A stretch of DNA of 21,062 nucleotides from Larix sibirica (taxonomy: Eukaryota > Streptophyta > Pinopsida > Pinales > Pinaceae). Position 1 is the first letter of the stretch. Every line of letters begins with the position of its first letter. The notes under the pieces are model-generated. The model was given only the letters and a program-made list of their open reading frames with translations, was not told the origin of the DNA and did not search any database. Location: contig NWUY0300005067.1 of NCBI GenBank assembly GCA_004151065.3, forward strand, positions 7,699 to 28,760, read 5' to 3'. Shown here piece by piece: positions 9,737-18,541 of this stretch. The translations under genes were made by a program, and so were the position numbers.

Positions 9737-9880
9737 TAAATTTGGGTGCATGCTCCTTCTCCAATTTTATTAGATTTGGAACTATACTCCTTGTCCAATT
9801 TTATTAGATTTGGACCTATGCTTCTTCTCCGTTTTTATTAGATTTGGACCTATGCTCCTTCTCGAATTTCATTAAATTTT
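9737..9880. repeat. 34 bp tandem array of constant period, about four copies
   Basis: The word TAGATTTGGA (or TAAATTTGGG/TAAATTTT) starts at 9737, 9771, 9805, 9839 and 9873, exactly 34 bp apart each time. The rest of the unit is close to CCTATGCTCCTTCTCCAATT. It carries the ATGCTCCTTCTCC word of the neighbouring higher-order array and begins where that array ends. Confidence 0.9.
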
Positions 9881-10687
9881 CATTCATTTCTAGTATAAGT
9901 TGGCATTTTAATAAAGTTAATGCATAATTTCATGACTTTCAATAGTATAAGATAGAAGTTATCTCAAATGTGTATATTCTATAGTAAAAAACCTCATGTA
10001 AATGATGGTTAACCATATTAAAAGTCCAATTTAGACTAGAAATAAGTCCAAATGTAATGAAATTATTGAATCCATTTTTAAAAATATTTTTTCCTTCGCA
10101 TAATTTTGACTATTTCAAAACTTATAAACCAATATTTCAAAAAGATGCTAGAAGTATTATCGGTGATATTTTAAGACATTGAAACAAAATATCCTAGAAT
10201 ATAGTTAAAAACTATTATAAAACTTTAGAATGTGAAAAATTATGTTTTAATACGGTTGACAAATAAGCCTCACTGGGCATATTAAAATAACATATTTGAC
10301 TTATTGGAATCACAATTTAAAATTTCAAACAAAATATAAAAATTGTCAGAGAGTAAATAAAGTACATAAATTAATAAAATTACATATCCTAGTTACTAGA
10401 ATCAAAATTTAAAATTTTCAGTAAAACTTAAATTGTGGAATCATCTCCATGTCTTTCATTTTGTTGCAATGATTAGCAATTTCTTGTAGTTCATATGAAT
10501 CCATAACTATTGTATTAGCCAATCTAGGAGATTTTGAATTTAAATAAGTTTTTGATGAATCAATTGCATAGTTTTCTTCCTCCACAAGATCAACCAAATA
10601 CTCTTACATAAATATTTCAAGGACTGTAGATTTCCTTAATTGGGATTGAATCAAAATATATTCTCTGCTATATAAACCTGAACTCTC
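9881..10687. other. AT-rich stretch; one weak local duplication
   Basis: No gene is supported. A segment with GAATCACAATTTAAAATTTC (from 10307) is echoed by GAATCAAAATTTAAAATTTT (from 10399), an offset of 92 bp, with similar flanks. This suggests a diverged tandem duplication over roughly 10281-10440. Confidence 0.45.
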
Positions 10688-11078
10688 ACAACACCCTTGA
10701 GTGACATGAATGTTGTGGAGAAACTATTTAATGAAAATAAAGGAGAAACTATTGTTTTGATTCTCGAACTTGTATTTGGCACTTTGGTTTCATTTCTCTT
10801 GAAAAGAGATTTTGTAGGGAGGTTATAATATCAAACATGTGACACTCATGGTATTTGATGAGGTTATGACGAGATTAGGGATAATATATGGATGTACCCA
10901 ATAGTGTTTATGTATCAACCCAAGGATTACAACACTTGGTAAGATCATATGATGAGGGATTCCACTTGGGGCATGTGGAGGAAGAAGGGAGATAATGAAA
11001 AAGTAGCATCTAGATGGTCAAATTATGTGCTAGAATAAAACGTTGAGTGGGAAACCATATGTGGTGGACATATTAGTG
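10688..11078 (+). pseudogene. Unrecognised coding relic, copy 1
   Basis: One plus-strand frame stays readable for 130 codons with five stops and no shift. The first part reads TTPLSDMNVVEKLFNENKGE then TIVLILELVFGTL. After stops at 10826 and near 10856, it continues GYDEIRDNIWMYPIVFMYQP, then KDYNTW, stop, DHMMRDSTWGMWRKKGDNEK, then VASRWSNYVLE, stop, NVEWETICGGHISG. The Trp-rich, charged second half looks strongly protein-coding. The frame ends at G|GTATGT (GT at 11079-11080), a good plant donor followed by a T-rich stretch, so this may be the 3' end of an exon. A diverged copy lies 1140 bp downstream in the same frame. I do not recognise the protein; a transposon-encoded or captured gene is possible. 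Coding ancestry is inferred from shared frame and conservative replacements between the copies. Confidence 0.5.
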
Positions 11079-11130
11079 GTATGTTTTGTTTTTTTTCCTT
11101 AAGGTGGATTCAATATACAACTCGACACAA

Positions 11131-11510
11131 TTATATTGGCTCATCAATAATTCATATAAAATTAGAGATTTTTCTTCACATCAATGTTGCTTTTATATGT
11201 ACTACCATATAGTTTACAAAATTAAACTAGAATACCATCTTTTGGATTGACTTTTCCTTTTGTAACGAACAATATCAATAGACATTTTTGCATTTGTATG
11301 ATGTCTGTTGCAACTTGTAGGTTAATTGGCCCTTCCAGAATTCATAGAAAATTATATATTTTTCTTCACATCAATGTTGCTTTTATATATACTACCATAT
11401 AGTTTACAAAATTAAACTAGAATACCACCTTTTGGATTGAATTTTCCTTTTGTATCCCACAATATCAATAGAAATTTTTGCATTTGTATGATGTCTGTTG
11501 CAACTTGTAG
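11131..11510. repeat. Tandem duplication of a ~190 bp segment
   Basis: The segments 11131-11320 and 11321-11510 are near-identical at a constant offset of 190 bp. For example, TTTCTTCACATCAATGTTGC begins at 11171 and 11361, and GATGTCTGTTGCAACTTGTA ends both copies. Differences cluster in the first 35 bp. No coding sequence is evident. High similarity beside much older repeats marks it as comparatively recent. Confidence 0.92.
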
Positions 11511-11776
11511 GTTAATTCTTTTTTGATTGAAGACACGATAAAAGGTACTACCTTTGTGTTCAATGCATTTTAGAAAATGTTTAGAATGAGATAGTTATTA
11601 AGGAAGTACCTGGCATTTGTCAATTCATGGACAAAAGCATGCATGGAAATGTTAAGTTTGGAATGTTCCTTGATAGGAAGAGAGAAGATAATAAAACATG
11701 AAGTCTATTATCATTGTCATGTGTATTATTTCTTTGTAAAAGTAGGAAGTGGTGTTGCAACTCTTTCACTTCCTAG
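11511..11776. other. No supported feature between the duplication and copy 2
   Basis: A 68-codon plus frame at 11643-11849 lies in a different frame from the copy 2 relic and overlaps its start. It has no recognisable motif. Confidence 0.4.
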
Positions 11777-12103
11777 TTCTCTCGGTATCCACGTGGTATC
11801 CACAAAGTTTCTAGAGATGAAACTATTACAACACCATTTAATGACATAAATTCTATAGAAAAACTATATAATGAGAATAATGGAAATATTGTCGTTGTAA
11901 TTCTTGAGCATGTAGTTGGTAGTTCTAGTTTCATATACTTAAAAAAGAGTCTTTGTAGGACTAAGGGAGCTTACAAGAAAAGATTGAGCGCTTTCTGGTC
12001 TTTGAGCATGTTATAAAAGGCTTGGGATAGCATATGGAGGTGCCCCAGACTATTTTGGTATCACTACAAACTCACATACCTTATAAAAATTACACTTATC
12101 TGA
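11777..12103 (+). pseudogene. Unrecognised coding relic, copy 2 (paralogue of 10688-11078)
   Basis: One frame runs 109 codons with a single internal stop (TAA at 12014) before a terminal TGA at 12101. It reads FSRYPRGIHKVSRDETITTP, then FNDINSIEKLYNENNGNIVV, then VILEHVVGSSSFIYLKKSL, and after the stop KAWDSIWRCPRLFWYHYKL. It lines up with copy 1 at exactly 1140 bp: TTPFNDINSIEKLYNEN against TTPLSDMNVVEKLFNEN, and DSIWRCPRLFWY against DNIWMYPIVFMY. In the first 60 aligned bases I count 47 identical. The Trp-rich end of copy 1, with its donor-like site, is not recognisable here. No upstream start codon is convincing. Function unknown; coding ancestry is inferred from conservation in frame. Confidence 0.45.
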
Positions 12104-13656
12104 AATAGACTTTGACACATGCAACCCCACCCCAACAAGTGGGAATACTCCTCAATTATAGTTCCATACGACTATTTGGATCACTATCGAATTCTAGAAC
12201 TATTCGAGGCTAATTAACCAATATTATTTGAACAATAACACCAATTTCCATGTAGAAACATATTCTAGTTTCATTTTAATGATTCAAGTTAATTCAAAGC
12301 ATACTTTTTGCTGGTAAGTTAACATTATCTATCCACTACAATATTGGATCCAAAAGCACATTATTTATTGCTAATTCCTTCTCATTGGTTGAGTTGGAGG
12401 TGATTGCTCATTCCTTCTCCATTCGTTCACTATGTAATAACTTCACATAAGAAATGTACTAATATTTTGGTTGTTTTTTTATTAAGGATGGGGAATCTCT
12501 AGTCTTTGATCTACTATCTTGACTATGGGTAGGTAGGATAGCTTGGTTGGTGCTACGTATCTTCCTAAGTGAAGAATCGACTTAAATGTGATCACCACTC
12601 CTCCTAAGCTAATATTTAGTTGAATTCAGATGATTATTCACTCTCTCTCCATATAGAGAAGTATATCTAGTACTATTCTTCCAGAGCAATGAAGAAGGTT
12701 AGTTTTCAACAAAAACATGAAACTATTAGTAATATACATAGTAAATATTGCAATCTCCAACATGGGAAAAGCGACTCAGATACCACCATAGAGATTACTA
12801 TTGGCAATAATACAACCTTACAATCAATTAAAGAAATGAATCCACTTCATAAGAAGAAAATAACAGGATATAAAGATTCTCCGCTCTTTGCTTGGTAAGA
12901 TGGGGAAATGCTTCTTTAGTATTAGACCAATGAGATAAAAGTGTCATGGAGACATTGCCATTCAAACCTTAAGAAAGGGAAGGTAAGTAAATCCACCTAT
13001 TCTTAAAGGGAATTGGAGCCCCTCTCCTTCAAGTGGTTAAATTTAATTTATAGGAATCATAAATAATAAATACATCTTGTGAAATTTTGGTGAAATATTG
13101 AAAACTGTTTATCTCGAAGAATCTATAGCAGTAATTCCATTACACAATCATGCAAAAGGATACTTGGTTTAATTTGTGAAGTCAGTGATAGTTTCTAAGA
13201 TGTCAAAAATATAAAAGTTAGGTATAGGAAAATGGAATAAGTAAAAAAAAAAGTAACCTAAGCTTCAAGAATCTTATTTTCTAGTCATGATGTTTTATTG
13301 CTTTCAAGCAAGGTTGGCATTCTTGGGTCAAATTGATTTGGAAGTTGAGGAAAATCGAGGAAATATTAAGAATAGGTATTACTATGGCAAAATTGAGGAA
13401 GTAAGAAAATAGATCTGATTAACACAAAAAAATTATACAAAACAAAAATGGGGGTCATGGATGATTAGAACCTTGGCTCGAAAGGGTTGTAGGAATAGTG
13501 AGCATCGAAAGGATGCATAATCAAAATTTATGCCAAGAAATCAAACCATGTTAGTGATAACTACAAACTAAAAGTCTTAGAGAAACACAACTAAAATTGT
13601 TGGCAATAAATCACATGTAATCTAGCAATCAAGGTTGGTCAGATGTAGAGTTGTCC
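12104..13656. other. Stretch with no supported gene
   Basis: Stops are frequent on both strands. The 69-codon plus frame at 12689-12898 has no recognisable motif, codon-level support or homologous copy here. CCTTCTC-rich words near 12375-12420 recall the satellite monomers but form no array. Confidence 0.45.
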
Positions 13657-13806
13657 TTCAATGATGAATTGAAGGAGGGTAGGCTTCAGGATGATTCTGC
13701 ATACATCATGGGTTTCATTGAAGTGTTTGCATTGAATGACGAATTGAAGGAGGGTAGGATTGTTTGATGAGTATGTAGACAATATGGGTTGTGTTGAAGA
13801 GTCATA
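13657..13806. repeat. 75 bp tandem duplication
   Basis: AATGATGAATTGAAGGAGGG (13660) recurs as AATGACGAATTGAAGGAGGG (13735), an offset of 75 bp or 25 codons. The following ~45 bp are more diverged. In one plus frame both copies read NDELKEGR, within a 49-codon open stretch from SSNQGWSDVELS (about 13621) to a TGA after the second copy. The minus strand is also open here (13639-13926). I cannot tell which strand, if either, was coding. Confidence 0.7.
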
Positions 13807-15074
13807 TGATTTTTCTTTATAATGGAATCCTTGAATCCCACATCCTCCGTTGATACTATGTGGTTTAGTATTACAAAAATTACAATGGGATGGGTGAAAG
13901 GTAGTCAAACTATGGAGGTTTGACATAATTATATAACGTGATTATGTAAATGATTATAAAGTACTTGATTTTCTCAAATGCATGGCATGTTTCAAACGGT
14001 TTTTTTTTCAATTGACTTATGAAACTTGGATAGAAAAGCATAATAAAAAAAGTTACACAATTTAGTATAGTAAAGATTAAATATGTCATTTGATTTGTAA
14101 ATATATTATAATATGAACCTACACAATTCAAATATATGAGAAGTAATCTTTTCTATAAGTGCTTGTGATCCACTAAGATATATAATTATCTTTTGATAGT
14201 TAATTAGGATAATAGTTTCGAAATGGAAGTTAATTGATCGTTTGTGATGGCATGGAGAGGTATTTCGGTTTTAGAAATAATACTAAACACATAGATGTTA
14301 GGCATATTTTATTTAGTAATGGGAATTTTTTAAGAAGGCACGTGAACGGAATACTTGGAGTACTACGAGTGAGAGAATTTTGTCATATGTCATTACTCCT
14401 TATTTGTATCTATTTTCTAATTAATTATTTTATACATCTGATGACGTGAGTATGATGTGTGTGAATTTGTGGCTCCATGGTAAAATCAAGTTTAGTATTG
14501 TTGAAATTTTAGAAGGCCACAATGGGAATGAAGGTTTACTAAGGGTATGAATATTTACTAATGCCAATACTATGCCAAGGATTCGCATATTTGTGAATAT
14601 TGTATTGAGGAAAATATTTATAATAATAATACAATAAATTGATAAAATAATAAGAAAAACAAAAAGTCAGGAAAAAAAAAGGAGAGGAAAATAGGAAGGG
14701 GAGCAAGCAATGACAACAATGCTAATCGATGAGGACAAAGTTAAATAGGGTGATTAAGAAAGAACGAGAGAAAGGATAGGAATGTGAAACCGAGGAAAAC
14801 ATTTCTAATTAGGGATTTTAAGAAGGATAGGTAGCCAAGACTTAATTAGCCTTAAACATCATCCCTATTAAGACAATTTGTATCTTTCATGATTTCCATA
14901 GCTTCCTGAGCAGTCGGCGCCTAGACAAATGATCAACGCTTGCTAAGATTCTTGTTCCCTCAATACATATAAGATGTTTAGCCTTTTTGAGTTAAATATT
15001 ATTATTTCACATATATGTATATTTTCTATCATTTGTTCAAGCCTTGATAATTACTATTTCTTGCAAATAATAAG
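13807..15074. other. AT-rich stretch with no supported gene
   Basis: Frames at 13910-14131 (minus) and 14234-14449 (plus) lack recognisable features and are likely chance. The LINE upstream of 15075 is either missing or too decayed to read. Confidence 0.45.
14669..14703 (+). other. Polypurine tract
   Basis: The run AGGAAAAAAAAAGGAGAGG continues as AAAA, one T, then AGGAAGGGGAG, so 34 of 35 bases are purines. It could be a worn retroelement polypurine tract, but no LTR end follows that I can define. Confidence 0.35.
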
Positions 15075-16444
15075 TGGTTTTGTTTTAAAATAATTCCAGC
15101 TAATTGAGGAAAAATTAGCGTGGAAAATTGGGAACGTTTGAGTTGGGGATTACCCTTGGCCGAGGTGCCAAAATCAGCATATCCTTCTGCGGCCTATCAT
15201 TTAGCACTTGCAACAACAAAAAATTTCTCATCTAAATCAAATTGCAGACATGGAGTCCTCCACTCTCTGGAATCAAGGATGGAAAAGTGCAATTAGGTTG
15301 GGAATTGCAGAAGCACATCATGGGACGTGGAACACTTATCTAAATGTGCTACGCACCTCACATGTCCATATTAGAGACAACCTAGACGAGCTCATTGTGA
15401 TGGAAGCCCCTCGTGGAGAATACACTCCAAAGATGGGGCATGTGAAGATGGCTGCAGAAGGTCATAATAGAGTGATGTTATGGTGTTGAAGGGGTCTATG
15501 GCAATCAAAATGTGCTCAAAAATCTAAATTCGTCATGTGGTGCATCCTTGCAAAGAAGGCACCAACCTGGGTTAAACTGATTAAATGAATTGAAGGGCCA
15601 GGATGGTGTGCTCTATGAGGGAATGGTGAGGAAAACAACACTTACCTTCTCTTAAGATGCCCTTTTATCACTCAAGTCTTAAGTGAGTGCTTCTGAATGT
15701 TACAGACAAAAAATATTTGGGAAAGGGAAAACATAGAGGAAGCTTGGAAAACATGGCACTCGTCTCCATCAACCGGAAATATCAGAGATTTACCTCTCCT
15801 TGTTCTTTGGGGTGTTTGGATAGCAAGGAAAAAAGCTATTTTTCAAGACTCTCCTTCCGTTCCAGAAGCAATTAATACAATCCAGCTTGATATTCTCTCA
15901 TATTTTCCATAGCAAAATGACATCCTTTATCCCAGATGCATTCAAGAAGAAGAAATAAACAAAATTAGTCCCTAGGAATTCTTTGATGTGGCTTCTCAAA
16001 ACAATCGTTGTGGAGGGGGGGGAATTATTTTCCTTACTGAACATTCCTTCTTCAAAATTCAAATGGGACTAGGAGAAGGGACAAACAATTATGTTGAGTT
16101 AATGTCCTTAAAAATGTTGTTGTGCTTTTCAAAAGAAAATGGATGTACTTCCAAACAAATTTTTGGAGATTCAAAAAATGTTATAAACTAGACAAATAGA
16201 ACACAAAAAATGCCAAAACATTTTTCTTATTGCATTGGTGGAAGAGATTCTCTGGCTCAGAGATAGTTTTGAATCCTTCTCTTGCAGGCATGTTTTCAGG
16301 GAGAGGAACACCACTACGAACTCTCTTTCAAAGGAAGGACTCCAGCTAAACTTTGGACAATGGAAGATGGCCACTGAACAGAATGAATACTTCTATGAAT
16401 TCTATCATAGGCCTTTTGTGGAAGGCTTAAATATAGCAAGCTGA
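15075..16444 (+). pseudogene. LINE-type ORF2 C-terminal fragment: zf-RVT region plus RNase H
   Basis: One frame is readable from about 15075 to 16220, then shifts by one near the T-run at 16221 and continues to a TGA at about 16441. In order it shows LIEEKLAWKIGN and DYPWPRC (the usual W-IGNG/D-W segment after the reverse transcriptase), then GTWNTYLNVLRTSHVHIRD, then PRGEYTPK. The zinc-binding region follows: KSKFVMWCILAKKAPTWVKL, GWCAL*GNGEENNTYLLLRC. A linker includes LPLLVLWGVWIARKKAIF. RNase H follows: EFFDVASQNNRCGGGGIIF, GTNNYVELMSL, IFGDSKNVIN and CRHVFRERNTTTNSLSKEG. Three acidic residues remain (Asp 15985, Glu 16096, Asp 16168), while the last Asp is Asn at 16319. Stops lie at 15139, 15202, 15487, 15586, 15616, 15694, 15910, 15973 and 16189. 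The endonuclease and reverse transcriptase are absent, as in 5'-truncated LINEs, or too decayed to see. Confidence 0.85.
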
Positions 16445-16722
16445 ATCGGTGGAACATAAACCATGACAATTCCAATCTTTATGATAATATCAGATTAGTA
16501 TATGATCATGCATTTAGTCATTAGTCAGTGAGACTAATTACATTTTTGTATGAAGATAACATTGATTAGCTATATATATGATGTTTCTTCACATGACATG
16601 TCTTATAGCCTATCAGTCTTGATATCAATGGCTCTAGGGCCAAGGACAAGAAATGCATGGAACACATGTATTATGCAGAATGCAATTTTGTTTTTTCATA
16701 ATATTTTTTTTTTCCACAGAAA
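16445..16722. other. Possible LINE 3' untranslated region
   Basis: This non-coding stretch lies between the LINE frame's final stop and the microsatellite. No poly(A) tail or target duplication is defined. Reading it as 3' UTR is positional inference. Confidence 0.35.
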
Positions 16723-16762
16723 TATATATATATATATACATGTATGTATGTATGTATGTATG

Positions 16763-16793
<31 letters not shown>

Positions 16794-16802
16794 GTATATA
16801 TG

Positions 16803-16833
<31 letters not shown>

Positions 16834-16886
16834 ATGTATATACACACACACACACATACATACATACATATATATATATATATATT
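16723..16886. repeat. Compound self-complementary microsatellite (TA, TGTA, TG / CA, TACA, TA)
   Basis: The order is a TA run, repeated TGTA and TATATG words, (TG)n at about 16809-16833, a short TATGTATATA bridge, (CA)n at 16841-16857, TACA repeats, and (TA)n at 16869-16885. The right half is nearly the reverse complement of the left, centred near 16837, so the segment can fold into a long hairpin. Long Tyr/Ile/His/Cys/Val frames in all directions here come from the repeat. Confidence 0.95.
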
Positions 16887-17110
16887 GTGCCTCACAAGTA
16901 ATATAAAATATAGGCTTATGGGGTACATAAAAAATCATCAAAATAGATATACAAAAAGGAGATTTTGGGCCATGCATATCTATGCATATCCATTCCTACA
17001 CTCCCTAGATGGGGGAGGATCTATCAAATCCAAGGGAACCATTTCCTATGGAAGCACTATCACCTCTACTACTACTGGTGGTGGTGGAAACCTTGCTATT
17101 GGATTTACTA

Positions 17111-17407
17111 CTACAACTGAGGGTACCACTCCTGCTCTTGTAGGAATTTCTAATCACACTTGGATAACCCTCATATGACGAATTTCACCAACCCCACATG
17201 TTTTATACAAGAGAATGCACCTCCTAGGGATGACACCCTCTGACATGTGGAGGCATTCTCCATCATCTGGTCATCCAATTTGGCCCGTTAATTCTCATCC
17301 ATGCCCTTAAGGATGACCACAAAATTTCACTCAAGCTTAACATACCTAGCATTGGGGTCACCCCCTGCTAGGGCTCCCACACTAACACCTTGAAATCCTT
17401 CCCCCTC
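17111..17407 (-). pseudogene. Unrecognised coding relic, charged and helix-prone
   Basis: One minus-strand frame of about 98 codons reads EGEGFQGVSVGALAGGDPNA, RYVKLE, stop, NFVVILKGMDEN, stop, RAKLDDQMMENASTCQRVSS, LGGAFSCIKHVGLVKFVI, stop, then GLSKCD and a further stop. The mix of Asp, Glu, Lys, Met and Gly with no frame change looks like former protein. It resembles the N-terminal helical part of some plant retroelement Gag or captured-gene proteins only in a general way, so I do not name it. It lies downstream on the same strand of the spliced relic at 17463-18507 and could be part of it or of a separate element. The plus-strand 144-codon frame over 16744-17178 overlaps but is mostly microsatellite. 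Confidence 0.4.
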
Positions 17408-17462
17408 CTAAGGGAATGTCTAATCATGTTAGCATTGCAGATGTCGAGCTCATCTAGTATAA

Positions 17463-17725
17463 GATGATGCAGTAACCAACATGACTCGAACTAGAGGACG
17501 GCCAAGTCCCATATCTGTAACCAATGAACAACATCAAACCGTTAGTATATCACGTGTATATGATATCTAAAGCATGCATGAAATACTCAAAATAGTAAGG
17601 TATGCAAAGTCTATCATAAGAATTACTTACCCATTGGTACCAAATGATGACAAGGAGCACATGTAGGGATATTGAGATTTCCTTAGAAGCCTATCCTTGC
17701 TAAGAGTAATTCTCTATGGGGCCTC
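17463..17725 (-). pseudogene. Two exon-like pieces joined by a consensus 116 bp intron
   Basis: On the minus strand, 17725 to 17631 reads EAP, stop, RITLSKDRLLRKSQYPYMCS, LSSFGTN and the first two bases of a Gly codon. It ends at G|GTAAGT. The intron 17515-17630 ends with a T-rich stretch and GGTTACAG. Joining at 17514 keeps the frame and gives G-YGTWPSSSSSHVGYCIILY before a stop. A strong donor, a good acceptor, a typical short plant intron length and a kept frame support a once-spliced transcript. The gene is not recognised. Upstream continuity with the 18033-18507 exon is obscured by stops and frame changes between them. Confidence 0.45.
17515..17630 (-). other. Putative spliceosomal intron
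   Basis: The minus strand begins GTAAGTAATTCTT at 17630 and ends TTCATTGGTTACAG at 17515. It is 116 bp and AT-rich relative to its flanks. Both splice sites fit the plant consensus and the flanking frame is compatible (phase 2). Confidence 0.5.
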
Positions 17726-18032
17726 TCTTATATCTCTACATGGATAGGTAGTTCAAGGTGAATAATTAACCCACCTAACCACCACCAACATAGGGAATCA
17801 CCATGCGCTAAAATACCATGTGAGTTTCCTTCAACTCCCAAATAAGAACAACGATGTATAGCCTCAGTGATAAGAATAACTCAAAGAAGAAGGATCATAA
17901 GGTCTATCCCTAATGAAACTAGCCATGCCCCTCCAAACATCACCTAAATAACTAAACATGCATGTTTACAACCAACATTGTTTCCTAGGCTAGCTCTAGC
18001 CTATCACTTAGTACCTTCTCCATAAGGAGAAG

Positions 18033-18507
18033 CTATCCTACAGAAATATAGTGGCTAGACATAGCCCCCAGCACACTAACTATTATTGTCTCCACACTGT
18101 GCATTGTTAGATACAATATGTGTGAAAGAAGGATGCCTACATCCTTATTTGCATTAGATTTTCCCCATAATATTGAGCAATCAATTAGTTGATGATATAT
18201 TTCCCACTCAGTGATGGATGGGTCTTGTCTTGGATCCCCTATTTTGATAGACATATTATAAATTAAATGTCAAAATGGTTGAGAGTGATCCTCTTGCTTT
18301 CCACAACAAAGAAATCTAGTTGGGGACTACATAAGCCTATCAATTTTTGTATGATATGATCATGAGACATCATAATAGGATAATTCCAATACTTTAGAAA
18401 CACTAGTTCTCATTAGTGTTGTTGAACATGTGGTTGTCAGGCCAACTCATCCCATGGGGCATTGGAATGCCACTCATGCCACTCAATAGCTATGTCCACA
18501 ATATGTC
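18033..18507 (-). pseudogene. Unrecognised plant coding exon with one frameshift
   Basis: The exon-like piece starts right after a TTCTGCAG acceptor at 18508. It reads HIVDIAIEWHEWHSNAPWDE, LA, stop, QPHVQQH, two stops, ELVFLKYWNYPIMMSHDHII, QKLIGLCSPQLDFFVVESKR, ITLNHFDI. After a one-base shift near 18255 it continues SIKIGDPRQDPSITEWEIYH, QLIDCSILWGKSNANKDVGI, LLSHILYLTMHSVETIIVSV and ends at a stop near 18033. That is about 155 codons of coding-like sequence with a few breaks, the most convincing unexplained protein relic here. The pattern of a hydrophobic helix, a hydrophobic-x-ITLNHFDI segment and a G-D-P motif faintly recalls plant mobile-domain (PMD) type proteins. I cannot confirm that. 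It is probably a pseudogene or part of a transposon-linked gene. Confidence 0.5.
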
Positions 18508-18541
18508 CTGCAGAACCAATCAATCAAAAGATAAGTTAGTA
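18508..18541 (-). other. Intron 3' end: branch point and acceptor for the 18033-18507 exon
   Basis: The minus strand carries TACTAAC (RC of 18535-18541), a T-rich TTTTGATTGATTGGTT and CAG at 18508-18510. The branch adenine is under 30 nt from the acceptor. The matching donor upstream could not be fixed. Confidence 0.45.

Noticed and set aside
12689-12898. 69-codon plus-strand frame with ATG start
   Set aside because: There is no motif, neighbour context or second copy, and frames of this length are expected in 21 kb of such DNA.
16550-17178. Several long frames on both strands of Tyr/Ile/His/Cys/Val repeats, up to 144 codons
   Set aside because: They are translations of the TA/TG/CA microsatellite. 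The non-repeat tail at 16900-17178 shows no recognisable domain and overlaps a better minus-strand relic.
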